A program made the position numbers and the translations under genes. A model generated the notes under the pieces. That model was not told the origin of the DNA, ran no database searches, and saw only the letters and a list, made by a program, of their open reading frames with translations. Below, piece by piece: positions 40,823 to 48,423 of a DNA stretch of 60,237 bases (positions within the stretch are counted from its first letter, which is position 1; each line of letters opens with the position of its first letter). This DNA is from UBA5186 sp040005095. GTDB lineage: Bacteria > Actinomycetota > Thermoleophilia > Gaiellales > Gaiellaceae. The stretch lies in NCBI GenBank assembly GCA_040005095.1, contig JBDTZN010000006.1, positions 1 to 60,237 on the forward strand. The letters run 5' to 3'.

Positions 40823-41803
40823 CGCCTCGCGATACACGTCGACGGTCGCCGCTGCGAAGCGGTCGGGAGCGAACGCCTTCGCCCGCTCGAGGCCCTGGGG
40901 TACGAGCGCGCCGCGCCGCGCGATCGCGTCCTCGATTCCGGCCCGGATCGACTCCGCGTCGAGCGGATCGACGAGAACGGCTGCTCCTCCGGCGATCTCC
41001 TCGGTCGCTCCGCCGGCGCTCGTCACGACAGGGGTACCGCAGGCCATCGCCTCGGCGATCGGATAGCCGAAGCCCTCGTACAGCGACGGATACGCGACGC
41101 AGCGAGCGCCGCGGTAGAGGACGGCGAGCTCCTCGTCGGGAACCTCGCCGAGCCAGTGGACATGGCTCTCGCCGACGTCCACGTCTCCCCAGCCGGGCGC
41201 GCCGACGATACGGAGCTCCGCGTCAAGTCCGCGCGTTGCCTCGATCAGGCGAGGCAGGTTCTTGCGCGGCTCAAGCGTCCCGACGGCGAGCACGTAGTCG
41301 CCCTCGGCAGCGGGGCCGTCCGGTCTGAACACGGTGCTGATCCCGTTCGGGACGACGCGGATGCGTTCCCGGTCGACGGCGAGGAGCTCGACCAGCTCGT
41401 CTCGGGTGAACTCGGAGACGGCGATCAGCAGACGCGCGGCCCGAACGACACGCGGCACCGCGAACCGCCCGTAGGCGCGCGACCAGCGATTGAAAACCTC
41501 CGGGTGCCGGAAGAGCGCGAGGTCGTGCACGGTCACCACAAGTGGTGTCGTCGAGCGAAGCGGCGCCCGGTACGACGGACAGTGGAGGAGGTCTGCCTCG
41601 CGCGCGGCCCTGGGCAGCCCGAGCGGGTACCACGCCGCATCGCGAAGGGCCGCCGTGGCGCGCCCGGCGCCGCCCCAGGCGATCGGCGCCACCTCGACGT
41701 CGTCGCGACCTTCCAGCTCGTCGAGGAGGATGCGCAGGTATCTCGCGGTGCCGGCCCGCGTCAGCCGCAGCGGCGAGAGATCGATGGCGACGCGCATCGT
41801 CAC
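40799..41803 (-). CDS. Family 4 glycosyltransferase
   Basis: 334 aa GT-B enzyme. GTARYLRILLDELEG is the acceptor domain start; VVPNGISTVFRP, VGTLEPRKNL and SLYEGFGYPIAEAMACGTPV are the donor-binding signatures of GT4. It uses a nucleotide sugar in the cytoplasm. GTG 41803 gives a GTGA overlap with the upstream glycosyltransferase; ATG 41797 is an alternative. Probably part of an exopolysaccharide or glycolipid locus with its neighbours. Confidence 0.92.
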   Translation of the reverse strand: MTMRVAIDLSPLRLTRAGTARYLRILLDELEGRDDVEVAPIAWGGAGRATAALRDAAWYPLGLPRAAREADLLHCPSYRAPLRSTTPLVVTVHDLALFRHPEVFNRWSRAYGRFAVPRVVRAARLLIAVSEFTRDELVELLAVDRERIRVVPNGISTVFRPDGPAAEGDYVLAVGTLEPRKNLPRLIEATRGLDAELRIVGAPGWGDVDVGESHVHWLGEVPDEELAVLYRGARCVAYPSLYEGFGYPIAEAMACGTPVVTSAGGATEEIAGGAAVLVDPLDAESIRAGIEDAIARRGALVPQGLERAKAFAPDRFAAATVDVYREALRNPNVA

Positions 41804-42846
41804 CGCGCTGCCCCGCGGAGGATCGGAACGAGGCGCTCGGCCAGGTGCCGCGTCGTCAGTTCCGCTTCGACGCGCCGCCGCGCCGCGACGCCGAGCGACC
41901 CGGGATCCCCGAGCACGCGTTCGATCGCCGCAGCCAGCGCAGCGGGATCCTCGGGCGGGACGATCACGGCGTTCTCTCCCTCGCTGACGTAGTCGTGCAG
42001 GATCGGGCGGTCGCTGATCACGGTCGGCCGCGCCATCGCCATCGACTCGAGCAGCGACGTGAGGCCGCCGCCTTCCGATCCGTACGGATGCTCCGGCCGG
42101 CGCTGCGGGATGACGACGCAGGCCGCGCCGGCGTAGAGGTCGCGTAGCTCTGCGGGGCCGACGACTCGCGCCCGCGCGTTGGGCGGCAGCTCGATCCCCT
42201 CGAGGTTGCGGGGGTACACGGCCAGCTCGGCGCGTACGCCCAGCCTGCGCACGGCTTCGACGAAGGCGGCGAAGTCACGGGACAGATCCTTGCCGACGGT
42301 GAGCACGTACGGCTCGCCTTGTTCCGGCGGCGTGCGGGGCAGGAAGAAGCGCTCGTCGATCCCGAGCAGCGCGGTGTGCACCCGCGCGGGTTCGAGGCCG
42401 GTCTGCTCGAGCAGCTGCTCGCGCTGGGACTCGCCGAGGCAGACAACCGCGGCGGCCGAGCGCAGCGACTCGGCCAGCAAGCGCCGCCGCGGGCGGGTGC
42501 TCCGCTCGTAGATCAGGTTGAGCCCGTAGTTGACGACGACGACGCGCGGCCGGCGTCGTGCTCGAGCGGCGAGCGGGAGGAGATTGGCGAGCGGAGTGAA
42601 TGCGACGTCCACGTCCCGGAGCTCCCACGGCAGAGTCAGCTCCCGCAGGTTCCACGTCAGCCGGTGGGCGAGCCCGGAGCGGGGCGCTCGCGTCAGCCGC
42701 GGCTCGTGGATCGTCGCGTCGATCCCGAGGCCGGCGAGATGGTTCTGCCCGAGCAGCGTCGAGTCGGGCGCCTCGCCGCGGGCGACCTCGGCGACGAGCT
42801 CTCGGCGCGAGTTGGGATAGACGAAAGCAACGCGGGGGAACGACAC
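41800..42846 (-). CDS. Glycosyltransferase (GT-B, GT4-like)
   Basis: About 348 aa. VAFVYPNSRRELVAEVARG is the N-terminal domain; LTVGKDLSRDFAAFVEAVRR and GLTSLLESMAMARPTVISDRP cover the donor site. No membrane helix. GTG 42846 leaves 25 bp to the divergent hemolysin III gene, but ATG 42885 (13 residues longer) is possible and would overlap it. Partner of the GT4 gene downstream. Confidence 0.82.
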   Translation of the reverse strand: MSFPRVAFVYPNSRRELVAEVARGEAPDSTLLGQNHLAGLGIDATIHEPRLTRAPRSGLAHRLTWNLRELTLPWELRDVDVAFTPLANLLPLAARARRRPRVVVVNYGLNLIYERSTRPRRRLLAESLRSAAAVVCLGESQREQLLEQTGLEPARVHTALLGIDERFFLPRTPPEQGEPYVLTVGKDLSRDFAAFVEAVRRLGVRAELAVYPRNLEGIELPPNARARVVGPAELRDLYAGAACVVIPQRRPEHPYGSEGGGLTSLLESMAMARPTVISDRPILHDYVSEGENAVIVPPEDPAALAAAIERVLGDPGSLGVAARRRVEAELTTRHLAERLVPILRGAAR

Positions 42847-42871
42847 GGGCGCGGGCAGTATCGTTTCTGGC

Positions 42872-43522
42872 GTGGACCCGGTCATCAGTCCACCCGTGAA
42901 GCCGAGGCTGCGCGGGGTCGTGCACCAGTACGCGTTCTTCGTCGCGCTCGCGGTCGGGGTCGTGCTCGTCGTCGAGACGTCGGGTCTGCGCGCGCGTATC
43001 GCCGCAGCGGTCTTCGCGGGCAGCGTCGCCACGATGTTCGGCGCGAGTGCCCTGTACCACCGCGTCACGTGGTCGCCGCGCTGGCGCCCGTGGCTACGCC
43101 GGCTCGACCACGCGATGATCTACCTGCTGATCGCGGGGACGTACACGCCGTTCGCCCTGCTCGTCCTCTCAGGCGCGTGGCGCACCACGGTGCTCGCGAT
43201 CGTTTGGGCCGGGGCCGTACTGGCGATGTTGTTGCGGATCGCGTGGGTGGACGCGCCAAAATGGCTCTCGGTGTTCTTCGCCATGGCCCTCGGGTGGGTC
43301 GGGGTCGCCGCCTTGCCGCAGCTGATGAAGGTGGGCGCCGCCGGAGGCCTCCTGCTCATCGCCGGCGGACTCCTCTACACGATCGGCGCGGTCGTGTACG
43401 CGATCCAGCGCCCGGACCCGTCACCGGCGGTGTTCGGCTACCACGAGATCTTCCACGTTCTGGTCGCCGCCGCAGTCGTGTGCCAGTACTGCGCCATCGC
43501 GTTCTTCGTGCTCCCGCATTGA
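42872..43522 (+). CDS. Hemolysin III family (PAQR) membrane protein
   Basis: 216 aa with seven helices. The PAQR signatures are ASALYHR, LDHAMIYLLIAGTYTPF and YHEIFHVLVA; the Ser, Asp and three His form the zinc site, suggesting lipid hydrolase or ceramidase-like chemistry. Function in bacteria is mostly unknown. TATCGT ends seven bases before GTG 42872. The stop codon overlaps the -35 region of the tRNA-Glu gene. Confidence 0.92.
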   Translation: MDPVISPPVKPRLRGVVHQYAFFVALAVGVVLVVETSGLRARIAAAVFAGSVATMFGASALYHRVTWSPRWRPWLRRLDHAMIYLLIAGTYTPFALLVLSGAWRTTVLAIVWAGAVLAMLLRIAWVDAPKWLSVFFAMALGWVGVAALPQLMKVGAAGGLLLIAGGLLYTIGAVVYAIQRPDPSPAVFGYHEIFHVLVAAAVVCQYCAIAFFVLPH

Positions 43523-43546
43523 GGGCGCTGCCAGCGCGGCTATCCT
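43519..43546 (+). promoter_or_regulatory. tRNA-Glu promoter
   Basis: TTGAGG (43519-43524) and TATCCT (43541-43546) with 16-bp spacing, 11 bases before tRNA position 1. The -35 box contains the stop codon of the hemolysin III gene. Confidence 0.6.
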
Positions 43547-43557
43547 CCTTCAGCCTG

Positions 43558-43630
43558 GCCCCCATCGACTAGCGGCCTAGGTCCCCACCCTTTCAAGGTG
43601 GTAACACGGGTTCGAATCCCGTTGGGGGTA
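43558..43630 (+). tRNA. tRNA-Glu (TTC) with inverted 11-24 pair
   Basis: 73 nt. Acceptor GCCCCCA/TGGGGGT with discriminator A; anticodon loop CTTTCAA gives anticodon TTC; T-arm GGGTTCGAATCCC is canonical. CCA is not encoded. The D-stem reads GACT/GGTC, so position 11 is A and 24 is T, where nearly all bacterial tRNA-Glu have T11-A24. Pairing is kept, so the gene should fold. Confidence 0.92.
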
Positions 43631-43633
43631 TAA

Positions 43634-43678
43634 CCGTCCCAGATCCGGCTGCTCCGCAGCCATGATGATCTGGGACGG
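43634..43678 (+). terminator. Compound hairpin after tRNA-Glu
   Basis: CCGTCCCAGATC (43634-43645) and GATCTGGGACGG (43667-43678) form a 12-bp perfect stem; a second stem GGCTGC/GCAGCC with TCC loop sits inside, with an ATGAT bulge. It starts three bases after the tRNA and is probably its terminator or a processing structure. No T-tract follows. Confidence 0.6.
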
Positions 43679-43712
43679 ATACCTCGAGGCCCGGCCGACG
43701 TGGGCCGCTATC

Positions 43713-43774
43713 GGGCGGAGCCCGACGCGGCGGCCAATCTGGAGACCGCAGGCGGTTCGAGCCCAGCACCGCCC
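43713..43774 (+). pseudogene. Degenerate tRNA relic (tRNA-Val-like)
   Basis: 62 nt that start GGGCGGA and end CACCGCCC, pairing as six of seven acceptor bases. The last 21 bases (43754-43774) match the 3' end of the tRNA-Val gene at 45127-45147 with a single mismatch. The D-arm and anticodon arm are not recognisable. May be a decayed tRNA or an attachment-site copy. Confidence 0.5.
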
Positions 43775-43841
43775 TTCTACAGGGTGCGGGACACCGCTGC
43801 TGCGTTACCTACCGCGCGACAACTATCGCGCGACCGACTGC

Positions 43842-44908
43842 CTACTTGAGCTCCTTGCGGTCGGGCAGGCCGTCGCCGTTGAGGTCGGATTTCTTGTAGT
43901 CCACGTTGCCGTTCGCGTCGAAGCGCAGCTTGAGCGTGACGAACACGCCCCCAAGGGCCGGCGCAAGACATCTGGTCTGGACCTTGATCGGGAAGGTTCG
44001 GTTCCGGCGTCCCTGTTTCGTGTAGCGCGCATCCGGTCTAAACGGCGGCGCTTTTTCGGTTGCCACCCACGTCAGCTTGGACTTGCCCGTCGAACCGGCC
44101 GGCTGCCCACCCACGCCGCACGGGCCGCCACACGCGATGTTGGCCGGGATCCCCGGCGCGTTGAGAGGCGCCGTATGGGAGTCCTGTTTGACGAAGCGGG
44201 CTTTCACCGGAGGCGTTACCTCGACGATCCCCCTACAGCCCGGGCCTGCGCCAGACGTGCACGTGATCGCCAATGGACGTCCATCGAAAGTTGCGTCCCG
44301 CCGGCTTTTTCCGACGTTTTCACGTTGTTGATGAACGCCCTGACACCCGCGCACTTGCACTTGGCGGGCGGAGGCGGGGTCTGGAATCGCACGTCGTGTT
44401 TGGTGGCGGTGATGAAGCTGTCGGTGGTCGAATAGAGGATGAACGGAGCTCCCTCGGGGATGGGATCACGCGTCATGCCGTGTCCGATCAGGGTCTGCCC
44501 CGGCCCGTCGCTGAGCGGATAGCAGCCGAACGCGTTCTCCACGCCAGTGGCCTTGCAGGTCGAGGCGGGAACGCCGTCCACGCCGAAGCTCGAGATGACC
44601 CCGCCGACCCACTGGACCGTCAGTCCGTTGACGGTTCCGGGGCCAGGGTTCATGAACGAGAGGTTGAAGTCTCGGTTGGTAGCGCCGGGCGTAATGAAGA
44701 TCACAGTCTGAGCACGGACCGCCGGGCCGCGGCTGCTTACGAATGTGGCACCCGAGCGCGGCGCGGCCTTCCACGTTTCGGTGCGGGTCCAGGCCGGGCT
44801 CACCAGCCCGAAGTACACCGCAGCGCAGACGATGGGGTATGGCAAGCGTCTCCGCAACGCTGACCTGGTCGTTCGACGGGCCTGTCGCTCCTCCAGCCAA
44901 GCGTGCAT
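43842..44908 (-). pseudogene. Secreted protein with EF-hand-like C-terminus, frameshifted
   Basis: From ATG 44908 (AAGGGAG upstream) the protein has a basic N-terminus and signal-anchor-like helix (PIVCAAVYFGLVSPA), then beta-rich sequence (VIFITPGATNRDFNLSF, GQTLIGHGMTRDP) up to GVRAFINNVKTSEKAGGTQ. At about 44305 the frame shifts; the other frame goes on with FDGRPLAITCTSGAGPGC, IVEVTPPVKARF and ends in RFDANGNVDYKKSDLNGDG, a calcium-binding DxNxD-type loop. A one-base error would rejoin them into about 355 aa. No named family. Lies between the tRNA relic and tRNA-Val. Confidence 0.6.
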
Positions 44909-45059
44909 TGCCGTCTCCCTTCTCGCGGATTGCGAAGGGTCGCAGCGAGAAGAAGCGAAGTCGGAGGCGTCCGAGGCCGTCTGCGCCACTGGTCGATGAG
45001 GCCGCGTCCGACCATACTGCTCGGCGCTCTTTTCGCACAAGCGAGCCCGACGAGGCGGC

Positions 45060-45065
45060 TAATGT
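45060..45065 (+). promoter_or_regulatory. -10 box of tRNA-Val
   Basis: TAATGT ends ten bases before tRNA-Val position 1. No convincing -35 box is seen. Confidence 0.4.
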
Positions 45066-45075
45066 GGGGACTTGC

Positions 45076-45148
45076 GGGCGGTTAGCTCAGCTGGGAGAGC
45101 ACCTGCCTTACACGCAGGGGGTCGCAGGTTCGAGCCCTGCACCGCCCA
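45076..45148 (+). tRNA. tRNA-Val (TAC)
   Basis: 73 nt. Acceptor GGGCGGT/ACCGCCC, D-arm GCTCAGCTGGGAGAGC, anticodon stem CCTGC/GCAGG with loop CTTACAC (anticodon TAC), T-arm GCAGGTTCGAGCCCTGC, discriminator A. CCA not encoded. Confidence 0.97.
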
Positions 45149-45168
45149 TCCGTTGTCGTTATCACATC

Positions 45169-45196
45169 AATGCCCGTGCTCAGGGGCATTTCTTTT
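45169..45196 (+). terminator. Rho-independent terminator of tRNA-Val
   Basis: AATGCCC (45169-45175) and GGGCATT (45184-45190) form a 7-bp stem with an 8-nt loop, followed by TCTTTT. It is one of few hairpins here with a T-tract. The rest of 45197-45338 holds nothing recognisable. Confidence 0.75.
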
Positions 45197-45338
45197 GTCC
45201 GGTCGCTAGAGGAGCAAAACAACGCTTACTCGAACCATTTGGGCTTGGCGGCGGACGGGCAAAGCGAAGCAGCGCTTCTGTAGCTCACCAGACCGTTCCC
45301 GGTGATCGCGTCCATGCCGCGAATCGCGACGCTGTTGG

Positions 45339-45917
45339 TTACTCGGGACGATGCAGGCCACTCAGTATTACTGCGACGAGCCGCCGAACCGCTGTCTTTG
45401 ACGGCAGGCTGGCCGCCGCCGCGAGGGCGTTCAGGCAGTATGTTGCGAGTTCGTCGGCCGGGACGTCGGCTCGGATCGCTCCACTCTTCGCCGCGTCGGA
45501 GAGGAGGTCTTGTACTAGGTGATGGAGGTCGTGTTCGGCCTGGGTGACGTGCTCGTGCCGATGGATCAGCGTCGCGATTTCGGTGTTATGGTGCTTCGCT
45601 GACTCGTTGGTCATGAGCGCGTAGGCCTCCAGCACTGCGTGGAGGTTATGGGTCGCGTCGCCAGTCCGGTCTCTCACCTCGGCGAGGTCTTTGAGATGTG
45701 CAGTCATTTGGCGTTCGTGCCACGCGACGAGGATGGCTTCGACGTCCGGGAAGTACTTGTACAGCGTCGCCCGTCCGATGCCGGTCTCCTCGGCGATGCG
45801 GGACATCGTCACGGAGAGGAGGCCCTGTTCGGCGATCAGCGCGGCGGTCGTATCGAGAACGGCGTCCCTGACGTCGCGGCGGTGCGCCTCGATCGTGGCG
45901 TTCCAGAGTCTTGGCAT
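45339..45917 (-). CDS. TetR family regulator
   Basis: 192 aa. HTH at about 38-58 (MSRIAEETGIGRATLYKYFP). The C-terminal ligand/dimer domain is His-rich (SAKHHNTEIATLIHRHEHV, EHDLHHLVQ), which could reflect metal or acid ligands. TATACT on the minus strand (45924-45929) is six bases before ATG, so the transcript is leaderless. It is divergent from the ABC exporter cassette and probably represses it through the palindrome at 45944-45962. Confidence 0.9.
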   Translation of the reverse strand: MPRLWNATIEAHRRDVRDAVLDTTAALIAEQGLLSVTMSRIAEETGIGRATLYKYFPDVEAILVAWHERQMTAHLKDLAEVRDRTGDATHNLHAVLEAYALMTNESAKHHNTEIATLIHRHEHVTQAEHDLHHLVQDLLSDAAKSGAIRADVPADELATYCLNALAAAASLPSKTAVRRLVAVILSGLHRPE

Positions 45918-45943
45918 CGCCTCAGTATACGCGCCGTATCAAG

Positions 45944-45962
45944 TCAATACAAATAGTATTGA
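45944..45962. promoter_or_regulatory. TetR operator candidate
   Basis: TCAATAC-AAATA-GTATTGA is a perfect 7-bp inverted repeat with 5-nt spacer. It overlaps the -35 box of the exporter cassette and lies near the expected -35 of tetR. A further GTATTG half-site is at 45975-45980. Confidence 0.7.
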
Positions 45963-45986
45963 CAGAGACACTATGTATTGTAAACT
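45959..45986 (+). promoter_or_regulatory. Promoter of the ABC exporter cassette
   Basis: Consensus -35 TTGACA (45959-45964), 16-bp spacer, -10 TAAACT (45981-45986). Unusually close to the sigma70 consensus and AT-rich compared with the rest of the window. Confidence 0.65.
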
Positions 45987-45999
45987 GGAAGGAATGATC

Positions 46000-46038
46000 A
46001 TGACACCCACGCGCAATAGAGGAGACCGACATGGCTGA
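46000..46038 (+). CDS. Possible 12-aa leader peptide
   Basis: ATG 46000 follows GGAAGGA by a few bases and encodes 12 residues (MTPTRNRGDRHG). Its stop TGA at 46036-46038 overlaps the start of the 58-aa gene, so translation of the two would be coupled. Real translation is unproven. Confidence 0.35.
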   Translation: MTPTRNRGDRHG

Positions 46039-46207
46039 GCAGCCCCGCCACCCCGACACCGGCGATGACAGCCGCGAGGCGGCCGGCAGCGGATCAACCA
46101 CCGGCAGATCGCGCCGGGTATACGCGTGTTGGATCATCGGGATCGCCCTCGCCCTGCTGTTTGTCGTCTTGCATCTAACAGGGGTCATCGGCCCAGCAGG
46201 CCACTAG
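46031..46207 (+). CDS. Small single-helix membrane protein, 58 aa
   Basis: 58 aa: a polar, charged N-terminal half (MAEQPRHPDTGDD, GRSRR) and one hydrophobic helix (CWIIGIALALLFVVLHLTGV). GAGGAG lies at the right distance before ATG 46031. It is the first larger gene of the TetR-controlled cassette and precedes the ABC ATPase by 28 bp, so it may be a small subunit or accessory of the exporter. Confidence 0.7.
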   Translation: MAEQPRHPDTGDDSREAAGSGSTTGRSRRVYACWIIGIALALLFVVLHLTGVIGPAGH

Positions 46208-46235
46208 TGCCGGCCTCCAGCGTTGGAGCCGACAG

Positions 46236-47165
46236 GTGATCGAAGCAATCGGTCTCACCAAGCGCTACGGCGCAACTTTGGCGGTCGACGACCTGTCGTT
46301 CGGCGTACCTCCGGGTCAGGTGACGGGGTTCCTTGGTCCGAACGGGTCCGGAAAGTCGACGACGATGCGCCTGATCTTGGGTCTCGACGCGCCGACCTCG
46401 GGGTCGGTGACCGTCAACGGACGGCCCTACACCGAATATCGCCGGCCGCTCCTCGAGGTCGGCGCATTGCTCGAGGCCAAGGCCTTAGACGGTGGGCGCA
46501 GCGCCTACAACCACCTGCTCTGCCTCGCACTCAGCAATGGGATCGACCGAGCTCGGGTCGACCAGGTGCTCGAACAGGTCGGCCTAAGTAGCGTCGCCGA
46601 CAAACGCTCAGGCGGCTTCTCGCTCGGCATGGGACAGCGTCTTGGCATCGCCGCCGCGCTGCTCGGCGATCCGCCGGTGCTGATGCTCGATGAGCCGGTC
46701 AATGGACTCGACCCTGACGGCGTCCTCTGGATCCGCAACCTCTTAAGGTCGCTCGCCGCCGAGGGGCGTACTGTCTTCCTCGCGAGCCACCTGATGAGCG
46801 AGACAGCAGTCACCGCCGACCGCCTGATCATCATCGGACGAGGACGGCTGATCGCGCAGACGACGGTGGAGGAGTTCCTCAAGAGCGGCACGGGCAACTT
46901 CGTGCGGGTGCGCTCGCCCCAAAGCGACGCGCTCAGAACGCTGCTCAAAGCGCAGGGCGCCGACGTAAAGCGCCAGGCCGACGACACGCTCAGGGTCACG
47001 GGCGTCACATGTGAAGCCGTAGGCGAGCTCGCCAGGGCGAGCGGAGTGACTCTGCAAGAGCTCTCCGCGCACCAGGTGTCGCTGGAACAGAGGTACATGG
47101 AACTCACGAGAGACTCTGTCGACTACGGCACCGTCGAGGGCGCGCTCGCCCCGGCACGGAACTGA
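46236..47165 (+). CDS. ABC transporter ATP-binding protein
   Basis: 309 aa. Walker A GPNGSGKSTT, signature FSLGMGQRLGIA, Walker B VLMLDEPVNGLDPDG, switch His in LASHLMSE. The C-terminal extension resembles bacitracin/lantibiotic-type ATPases. GTG start at 46236. It forms an exporter with the permease encoded 8 bp downstream. Likely role: drug or peptide resistance, induced when TetR binds ligand. Confidence 0.92.
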   Translation: MIEAIGLTKRYGATLAVDDLSFGVPPGQVTGFLGPNGSGKSTTMRLILGLDAPTSGSVTVNGRPYTEYRRPLLEVGALLEAKALDGGRSAYNHLLCLALSNGIDRARVDQVLEQVGLSSVADKRSGGFSLGMGQRLGIAAALLGDPPVLMLDEPVNGLDPDGVLWIRNLLRSLAAEGRTVFLASHLMSETAVTADRLIIIGRGRLIAQTTVEEFLKSGTGNFVRVRSPQSDALRTLLKAQGADVKRQADDTLRVTGVTCEAVGELARASGVTLQELSAHQVSLEQRYMELTRDSVDYGTVEGALAPARN

Positions 47166-47172
47166 CGCCGCC

Positions 47173-47979
47173 ATGGAAGCGATCACAACCCCGCACAGCT
47201 CCTACAGTCGGCTATCGGGGTTCGTCAACATCCTCCGATCGGAGTTCTGCAAGCTCCGCTCGGTTCGCTCGACCTTCTGGACGCTCTTCCTCGCCGTGGT
47301 GTTCAACATCGGACTGGCGGCGATCCTCGCGATCTTCCTTCCCGGTCGTCTCAGCGCACACGAGAAGGCCACCATCGATCCGATACGGCTCAGTCTCGGC
47401 GGCATCCACTTGTCACAGGTCGCGTTCGGCGTCCTAGGTGTGCTCGTCATCACGCGCGAATACACCACGGGCATGATCCGCGCCACCCTCAGCGCTGTGC
47501 CGCAACGCCGGGTCATGCTCGCGGCGAAGACGATCGTGTTCGCCGCGACTGCCCTCAGCGTCGGGATCTTCGCGAGCTTTGCTGCCTACTTCGTCTTTCA
47601 GGCGTTCATATCCGGCGAAAGCCTGCGATCCTCGATCGGCGATCCCGGAGTTTTGCGGGCCGTGACCGGAGGCGGTCTCTACCTGACCGTTCTCGGCCTG
47701 TTCGGCCTCGGCCTGGGCGCGATCATCCGCTCCAGTGCCGGAGCGATCGCAGCGCTCTTGGGCGGGCTCTTCGTGCCTCAACTCCTCACGGAACTGCTGC
47801 CGCAGCCCTGGAAGGACACGATCGGCCCCTATCTCCCGATGCAGGCCGGCAGCCAGATCCTCGCGCTGCACCAGGAGGCCGGCGCGCTCGGAGCGTGGTC
47901 AGGGTTCGGCGTGTTCTGCCTCTACGCGGTGGTCGCCCTGGCAGCCGGATTCGTCCTCATCAACCACCGCGACGCCTAG
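47173..47979 (+). CDS. ABC-2 type permease
   Basis: 268 aa with six helices, starting with a cytoplasmic segment ILRSEFCKLRSVRSTFWTLF, typical of ABC-2 exporters. ITREYTTGMIRATLSAVPQR marks the coupling region. Partner of the ATPase. The ATG is eight bases after the ATPase stop. Confidence 0.88.
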   Translation: MEAITTPHSSYSRLSGFVNILRSEFCKLRSVRSTFWTLFLAVVFNIGLAAILAIFLPGRLSAHEKATIDPIRLSLGGIHLSQVAFGVLGVLVITREYTTGMIRATLSAVPQRRVMLAAKTIVFAATALSVGIFASFAAYFVFQAFISGESLRSSIGDPGVLRAVTGGGLYLTVLGLFGLGLGAIIRSSAGAIAALLGGLFVPQLLTELLPQPWKDTIGPYLPMQAGSQILALHQEAGALGAWSGFGVFCLYAVVALAAGFVLINHRDA

Positions 47980-48077
47980 ACACGGCGACGACATGTCGAA
48001 CCTTCAACACCGAACCCGACGCGGGCTTGCACGCTGAGCCGACGGATCCTCTCTCACTCACACCCAAGGAGACACGA

Positions 48078-48242
48078 ATGACCATCAGCCTGACCTGCAG
48101 GCATTGCGACGCAACCATCACTGCCGACAACGAAGACGACCTCGTCGCACGAGTACAGGCCCACGTCCGCGAGCACGACGACGCAAGAGTCCCATCGCGC
48201 GAACACATACTCGCCCGGCTGCACCGGCAACGCCACGACTGA
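48078..48242 (+). CDS. DUF1059-like small protein
   Basis: 54 aa. LTCRHCDATITADNEDDLVARVQAHVREHD has the Cys-x2-Cys and His-x3-His spacing of DUF1059-like zinc-finger microproteins. AAGGAG sits eight bases before the ATG. It ends the TetR/ABC cassette, 98 bp after the permease. Confidence 0.65.
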   Translation: MTISLTCRHCDATITADNEDDLVARVQAHVREHDDARVPSREHILARLHRQRHD

Positions 48243-48339
48243 CTGCCTCCAGCTTCCGTTCGACCCCTGCATGCGCTGCCAACGCCGCGCTCGGGCCCGG
48301 CCGCCGCTAGCCAGAGGTCGAAAGCCCTTCGACAGTCTT

Positions 48340-48412
48340 GAAAGCTGCCCGGTCATGTCCGGCTGAGCGGGACATGAACTCCTCAGGGCAAAGCGAGGTT
48401 CGAAAGCTGCCC
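48340..48412. repeat. Direct repeat GAAAGCTGCCC, two copies
   Basis: GAAAGCTGCCC occurs at 48340-48350 and 48402-48412, each followed within nine bases by GGTCC or TGTCC. They flank the inverted repeat at 48353-48377 and mark the end of the accessory zone, just before the sugar-importer operon. Confidence 0.5.
48353..48377. terminator. Inverted repeat TCATGTCC/GGACATGA
   Basis: Arms 48353-48360 and 48370-48377 are perfect, with a 9-nt loop. Placed between the convergent DUF1059-like gene and the ATPase gene; may be a terminator or protein site. Confidence 0.45.
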
Positions 48413-48423
48413 TGCAAGGTCCA

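Noticed and set aside
43713..43774. Functional third tRNA
   Set aside because: Only 62 nt, with no D-arm or anticodon stem.
45302..45547. 81-aa frame after tRNA-Val
   Set aside because: Antisense to TetR and without recognisable content.
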